Positions 14,368-16,373 of a DNA stretch of 16,373 bases are shown here, piece after piece (the first letter of the stretch is position 1; every line of letters begins with the position of its first letter). The DNA lies in the NCBI GenBank assembly GCA_900547025.1, contig UREZ01000042.1, positions 1 to 16,373 on the forward strand. Reading direction: 5' to 3'. The notes below the pieces were generated by a model. It saw nothing but the letters and a program-made list of their open reading frames with translations. It was not told the DNA's origin and searched no databases. A program made the translations under genes and the position numbers. Origin of the DNA: an uncultured Collinsella sp. (GTDB taxonomy: Bacteria; Actinomycetota; Coriobacteriia; Coriobacteriales; Coriobacteriaceae).

Positions 14368-14420
14368 TATAGCAGCAGGCGTAGCTTCGATTGAAACTAC
14401 GCCTGCCACCTGGTGCTATA
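14368..14420. repeat. Large two-part inverted repeat after yjdF
   Basis: GCAGGCGTAG (14375-14384) and CTACGCCTGC (14397-14406) are perfect arms, and TATAGCA (14368-14374) and TGCTATA (14414-14420) add an outer stem across a 7-base bulge. It may end the yjdF transcript although no T-tract follows. Its right edge overlaps the TATAACGTTATA palindrome (14417-14428) beside att copy B. Confidence 0.65.
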
Positions 14421-14430
14421 ACGTTATACA

Positions 14431-14457
14431 GAACGTATGTTCTATACCCACTCGATG
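14431..14457 (-). repeat. Right guaA-3'-end-like attachment sequence (att copy B)
   Basis: The minus strand reads CATCGAGTGGGTATAGAACA and on into TACGTTC, the first part giving IEWV-stop. It shares 24 of 27 bases with copy A, exactly 2450 bp away and in the same orientation. The GAAC-N4-GTTC dyad within it resembles a LexA box but may equally be part of the recombination site. It separates the Abi_2/yjdF island from the element carrying excisionase and replication genes. Confidence 0.6.
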
Positions 14458-15087
14458 ACTAACCCAGTCCGAGCACTACCGATGCGTGTCGCGTCATACC
14501 GCCTAAGAGCTGATTCGTTCAGAAAAGGTTCAGGGGGATCGTCGAGTTTATTGCACCCTCGCGTTTTACAAAAGAGAGTACAAGGCCCTTTAGCTCGAAT
14601 TATTGCATTTAGAACCCCGCCGCTCATCCATCCTAGCTTGCCCAAACAGCCCTCCCGCGATGTCCATGTTCCAACGGATGGGTACCATTTACCCGGGTGC
14701 ACCTGGGGCAACGGGCCGGCAGGCCCGCGCAAGGTCGCTCGCATAACACACAACATCAAACACGACAGAAGAGGCGAACGACAGATGCCGGACCCCGGAC
14801 GACAGCACCGCGGAAGAGAAGCATTCCAACCACAACCGAACGAACATCGCTCCTAGGCAGGCGCCCGCATGGGCGCCTTTTACTTTTCAGGGACTTAGCT
14901 GAGAGCTAAGCCACGCGGCTCATGGCCGTTTCGTGGAGGCCCGACCAGCTCGACCCACCTCGACCCGTCTCCGTTCCCGTCATGCGCGCGATGCGCCAGC
15001 AGGCGGTTCAATCGTCGCGCAGACGAAAAGGGACACTGTGCCGCGCGGTGTGCCCGCACGGTGCCGCACGGGAAGATTGGAGGAACC
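14458..15087 (+). other. Long leader of the second element; no convincing gene
   Basis: The 630 bp from the att copy to the first excisionase-like gene contains open frames on both strands, but none with a ribosome binding site and a recognisable product. It holds the terminator at 14859-14887, a CTTAGCT/AGCTAAG hairpin (14894-14910) and a short tandem GCCGCACGG-like repeat near 15055-15078. It may hold control or transfer sequences of the element. Confidence 0.4.
14859..14887 (+). terminator. Rho-independent terminator
   Basis: GGCGCCC (14860-14866), loop GCAT, GGGCGCC (14871-14877), flanked by A/T and followed by TTTTACTTTT. The segment 14870-14893 repeats 13676-13698 almost exactly. Confidence 0.7.
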
Positions 15088-15306
15088 ATGGCACGCACAG
15101 CCGAATGCGCCGCGCCCGAGAACAACCAGGGCCGCGACGAATGGATGACGGTGATCGAGATGCAGCAGTACATGAGGGCGAGCCGAAACAAGGCGTACGA
15201 CCTCATCTGGTCGGGAGAGATCGACTCGTACAGGCTCGGCAGGAAGCTCCTGGTTTCGAGGGCGTCAGTGGACGCCTACATCGAGTCAAGGAGCGGCAGG
15301 AAATGA
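15088..15306 (+). CDS. Excisionase-like helix-turn-helix protein (first copy)
   Basis: A 72-residue protein with an HTH_17/MerR-type winged helix: EWMTVIEMQQYMRASRNKAY (residues 15-34), then LIWSGEIDSYRLGRKLLVSR, then ASVDAYIES. The pattern of a helix-turn-helix followed by GEI-x-x-YR-x-G-x-K-x-LV is typical of excisionases and of small element-borne regulators. ATG at 15088 has GGAGG five bases upstream and is preferred over the ATG at 15061. It would bind att DNA or control neighbouring genes of the integrative element. The residues before about 14 are probably disordered. Confidence 0.8.
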   Translation: MARTAECAAPENNQGRDEWMTVIEMQQYMRASRNKAYDLIWSGEIDSYRLGRKLLVSRASVDAYIESRSGRK

Positions 15307-15384
15307 CGGCGGCGACCGCCCCGGGAGCCGCCCGCGGCCGGGCACGCGAGGGAGCCTCGAGACGAAAGGAGCTCGAGGACGACC

Positions 15385-15633
15385 ATGACCAAGAGCACTA
15401 GCAGGAGCCAGGTGAGACTCATCGCATCGACAAACGCGATATTCGGCGCCGACGAGGCGTGCGCGATGCTGCGCATCAGCCGCGACGCCATGTACCGGCT
15501 CGCCAAGGACCGCGACGACCCGTTCCCGATCCGCTACATCGGCGGCAAGACGCGCGACGGCATCGTGCTGCACGACGAGCTCGTCGCATGGGTCGAGCGC
15601 AACAGCGTCGTCGGCTCGCCAAGAAGGGGCTAG
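15385..15633 (+). CDS. Excisionase/AlpA-like helix-turn-helix protein (second copy)
   Basis: An 82-residue protein with the same fold class: IFGADEACAMLRISRDAMYR (19-38), LAKDRDDPFPIRYIGGKTR, then VLHDELVAWVERN. The insertion DRDDPFP before the wing is AlpA-like and differs from the first copy, so it is a paralogue group rather than a recent duplicate. AAAGGAG lies about 12 bases before the ATG at 15385, a rather long spacing. It stops 4 bp before the next gene, so they are coupled. Role: element regulation or excision, inferred. Confidence 0.75.
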   Translation: MTKSTSRSQVRLIASTNAIFGADEACAMLRISRDAMYRLAKDRDDPFPIRYIGGKTRDGIVLHDELVAWVERNSVVGSPRRG

Positions 15634-15637
15634 CGCC

Positions 15638-16153
15638 ATGGCGGCCGCAGGCCCGAGGGGGCGCGACGGCCCCTCCCCGCGCGAGTTCGCGACGGTACGG
15701 CACTTCATGATGGCGGACCTCGGCCTCTCAGGCCTTCCCCTGCTCGTCTACGCGCGCATCTTCGGCTTCTGCGACGCCGGGTGCGGCTACTTCGAGAGCA
15801 AGGGCGGCCTGGCCCGATTCCTCAACGTGCAGGAGCGCAGCGTCCACCGCGCCATCCGCGACCTGCTCGACCGGGGCCTCATCGAGGAGTGCGGCGTGCA
15901 CGCCCCGGCGCGCGGGCATGCCACCAAGCGATACCGCATCGTGCGCGAGAGGCTGCCGCCCGGAGCGTTGGCAACCCCTGACGATTCGTCAGGGTTCCCG
16001 GCGCGAAAGGGTGACGAAATGACAGGGTTCGCCGCGAACAAGGATGACGAACCGTCAGGGCTCGCAGCCCGAACCCCTGACCAAATGACAGGGAAACCCC
16101 TGACGATATGCCACCCAATAAGCAAAAGGGACAACAAGGACTTCAGAAGATAA
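15638..16153 (+). CDS. Winged-helix replication-initiator-like protein with 11-residue repeats
   Basis: A 171-residue protein. Residues about 13-110 form a winged helix resembling the N-terminal domain of plasmid and element replication initiators: FATVRHFMMADLGLSGLPLL, VYARIFGFCDAG, GGLARFLNVQERSVHRAIRD, then LLDRGLIEE and a wing ending KRYRIV. After this, residues about 114-157 are four 11-residue repeats of the pattern D-[DEQ]-x-[ST]-G-x-x-A, encoded by 33-bp repeats that resemble iterons. A short basic tail follows. The ATG at 15638 has an AAGGGG-type site eight bases upstream. It precedes a helicase-loader-like gene by 14 bp, a layout seen in replicating integrative elements. It could alternatively be only a transcription regulator. 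Confidence 0.68.
   Translation: MAAAGPRGRDGPSPREFATVRHFMMADLGLSGLPLLVYARIFGFCDAGCGYFESKGGLARFLNVQERSVHRAIRDLLDRGLIEECGVHAPARGHATKRYRIVRERLPPGALATPDDSSGFPARKGDEMTGFAANKDDEPSGLAARTPDQMTGKPLTICHPISKRDNKDFRR
15977..16109 (+). repeat. Iteron-like 33-bp repeats inside the initiator-like gene
   Basis: TGAC(G/C)A begins at 15979, 16012, 16045, 16078 and 16101, that is three 33-bp steps and one of 23 bp. Four copies continue into a GTCAGGG or GACAGGG half. The first copy is a perfect palindrome, CCTGACGA-T-TCGTCAGG (15977-15993). Spacing of 33 bp puts sites on one face of the helix, as in iteron origins. Confidence 0.7.
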
Positions 16154-16167
16154 GGAAGGGGCGCCCG

Positions 16168-16373
16168 ATGGACCGAGCGGGACTCATCACCCTGGAGCAG
16201 GCCCGGGCCGCCGGGCTCTCCTTCGACGAGCCGGAGCCGAGGGCGTGCCCGCACTGCGGCGCCGCCCTCGAACCGCTCGGCGCAGCGCTGGCGGGCAGGG
16301 TCACCTGGGTCTCCAGCGCCCCCTGCCCGTGCGAGGGCGCAACCAGCGAGCGGGAGGCCGAGGCGCGAAGGCG
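16168..16373 (+). CDS. Zinc-binding DnaC-like helicase loader / ATP-binding protein, partial
   Basis: The first 68 residues of a gene that runs out of the window. The sequence ITLEQARAAGLSFDEPEP leads into CPHCG (28-32) and later CPCEG (54-58), a four-cysteine zinc module, then the acidic-basic helix SEREAEARR. This arrangement is the usual N-terminus of DnaC/DnaI-type ATP-binding proteins on integrative elements of this group; the AAA+ part would lie beyond the edge. AAGGAAGGGG precedes the ATG at 16168. Its position after the initiator-like gene supports a replication role. Identification rests on the zinc module and context. Confidence 0.6.
   Translation, partial: MDRAGLITLEQARAAGLSFDEPEPRACPHCGAALEPLGAALAGRVTWVSSAPCPCEGATSEREAEARR

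Noticed and set aside
14442..14759. A 105-codon minus-strand frame ending in VIEWV-stop
   Set aside because: Only the last five codons resemble a known protein end (guaA); the rest shows no family, no ribosome binding site and starts in non-coding leader DNA. The match is better explained as an att copy.
15977..16109. A CRISPR-like array from the regular 33-bp spacing
   Set aside because: The repeats are contiguous, stay in frame inside a coding region and encode an 11-residue protein repeat.

Overview
The window looks like chromosomal DNA of a high-GC Gram-positive gut or oral actinobacterium, most likely of the class Coriobacteriia (Collinsella/Olsenella type). This rests on the GC-rich codon use, strong AGGAGG-type ribosome binding sites, a LevR-type regulator beside a mannose-family PTS, and a GC-rich integrative element. 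The species assignment is inference.

Region 1 (1-7121, all minus strand) is a sugar-uptake locus. It reads: LevR/ManR-like PRD regulator, then PTS EIIB, EIIC, EIID and EIIA, then a DUF2961/GH172 glycoside hydrolase, then a ROK fructokinase cut by the window edge. GH172 includes alpha-D-fructofuranosidases and difructose dianhydride I synthase/hydrolases. The simplest model is import and phosphorylation of a fructose-containing di- or oligosaccharide, intracellular cleavage, and phosphorylation of the free fructose. The regulator keeps its PTS phosphorylation histidines in the EIIA-like and PRD2 domains, but its AAA+ domain has lost the sigma-54 contact loop and the Walker B acids.

Region 2 (about 7200-11590, minus strand) is accessory DNA. 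It holds a decayed MTA/SAH-nucleosidase fragment, a 194-residue hypothetical protein with an Rx4H (HEPN-like) motif, a 582-residue DUF4365-type protein, and an AAA_14/DUF4143 ATPase. The ATPase has a TTG start and a leader that can fold into two mutually exclusive hairpins, one of which hides its ribosome binding site.

Region 3 (about 11700-14460) is a small island flanked by two near-identical copies (24 of 27 bases) of a sequence that reads, on the minus strand, like the 3' end of guaA (IEW-x-stop). It carries an Abi_2 (AbiD/AbiF) HEPN-type gene, two tandem structured small-RNA units directly behind it, each with its own promoter and terminator, and a yjdF gene under a yjdF-type riboswitch. 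A truncated GyrI-like gene lies just outside the left copy.

Region 4 (14460-16373, plus strand) is the start of a second element abutting the right guaA-like copy. It has a long untranslated leader, two excisionase-like HTH genes, a winged-helix replication-initiator-like gene with 33-bp iteron-like repeats inside it, and the start of a zinc-binding, DnaC-like helicase loader. Regions 3 and 4 together look like tandem insertions at the 3' end of guaA, with guaA itself and the integrase expected beyond the right edge.

The most interesting candidate system is the Abi_2 gene with its twin small RNAs (12421-13623).
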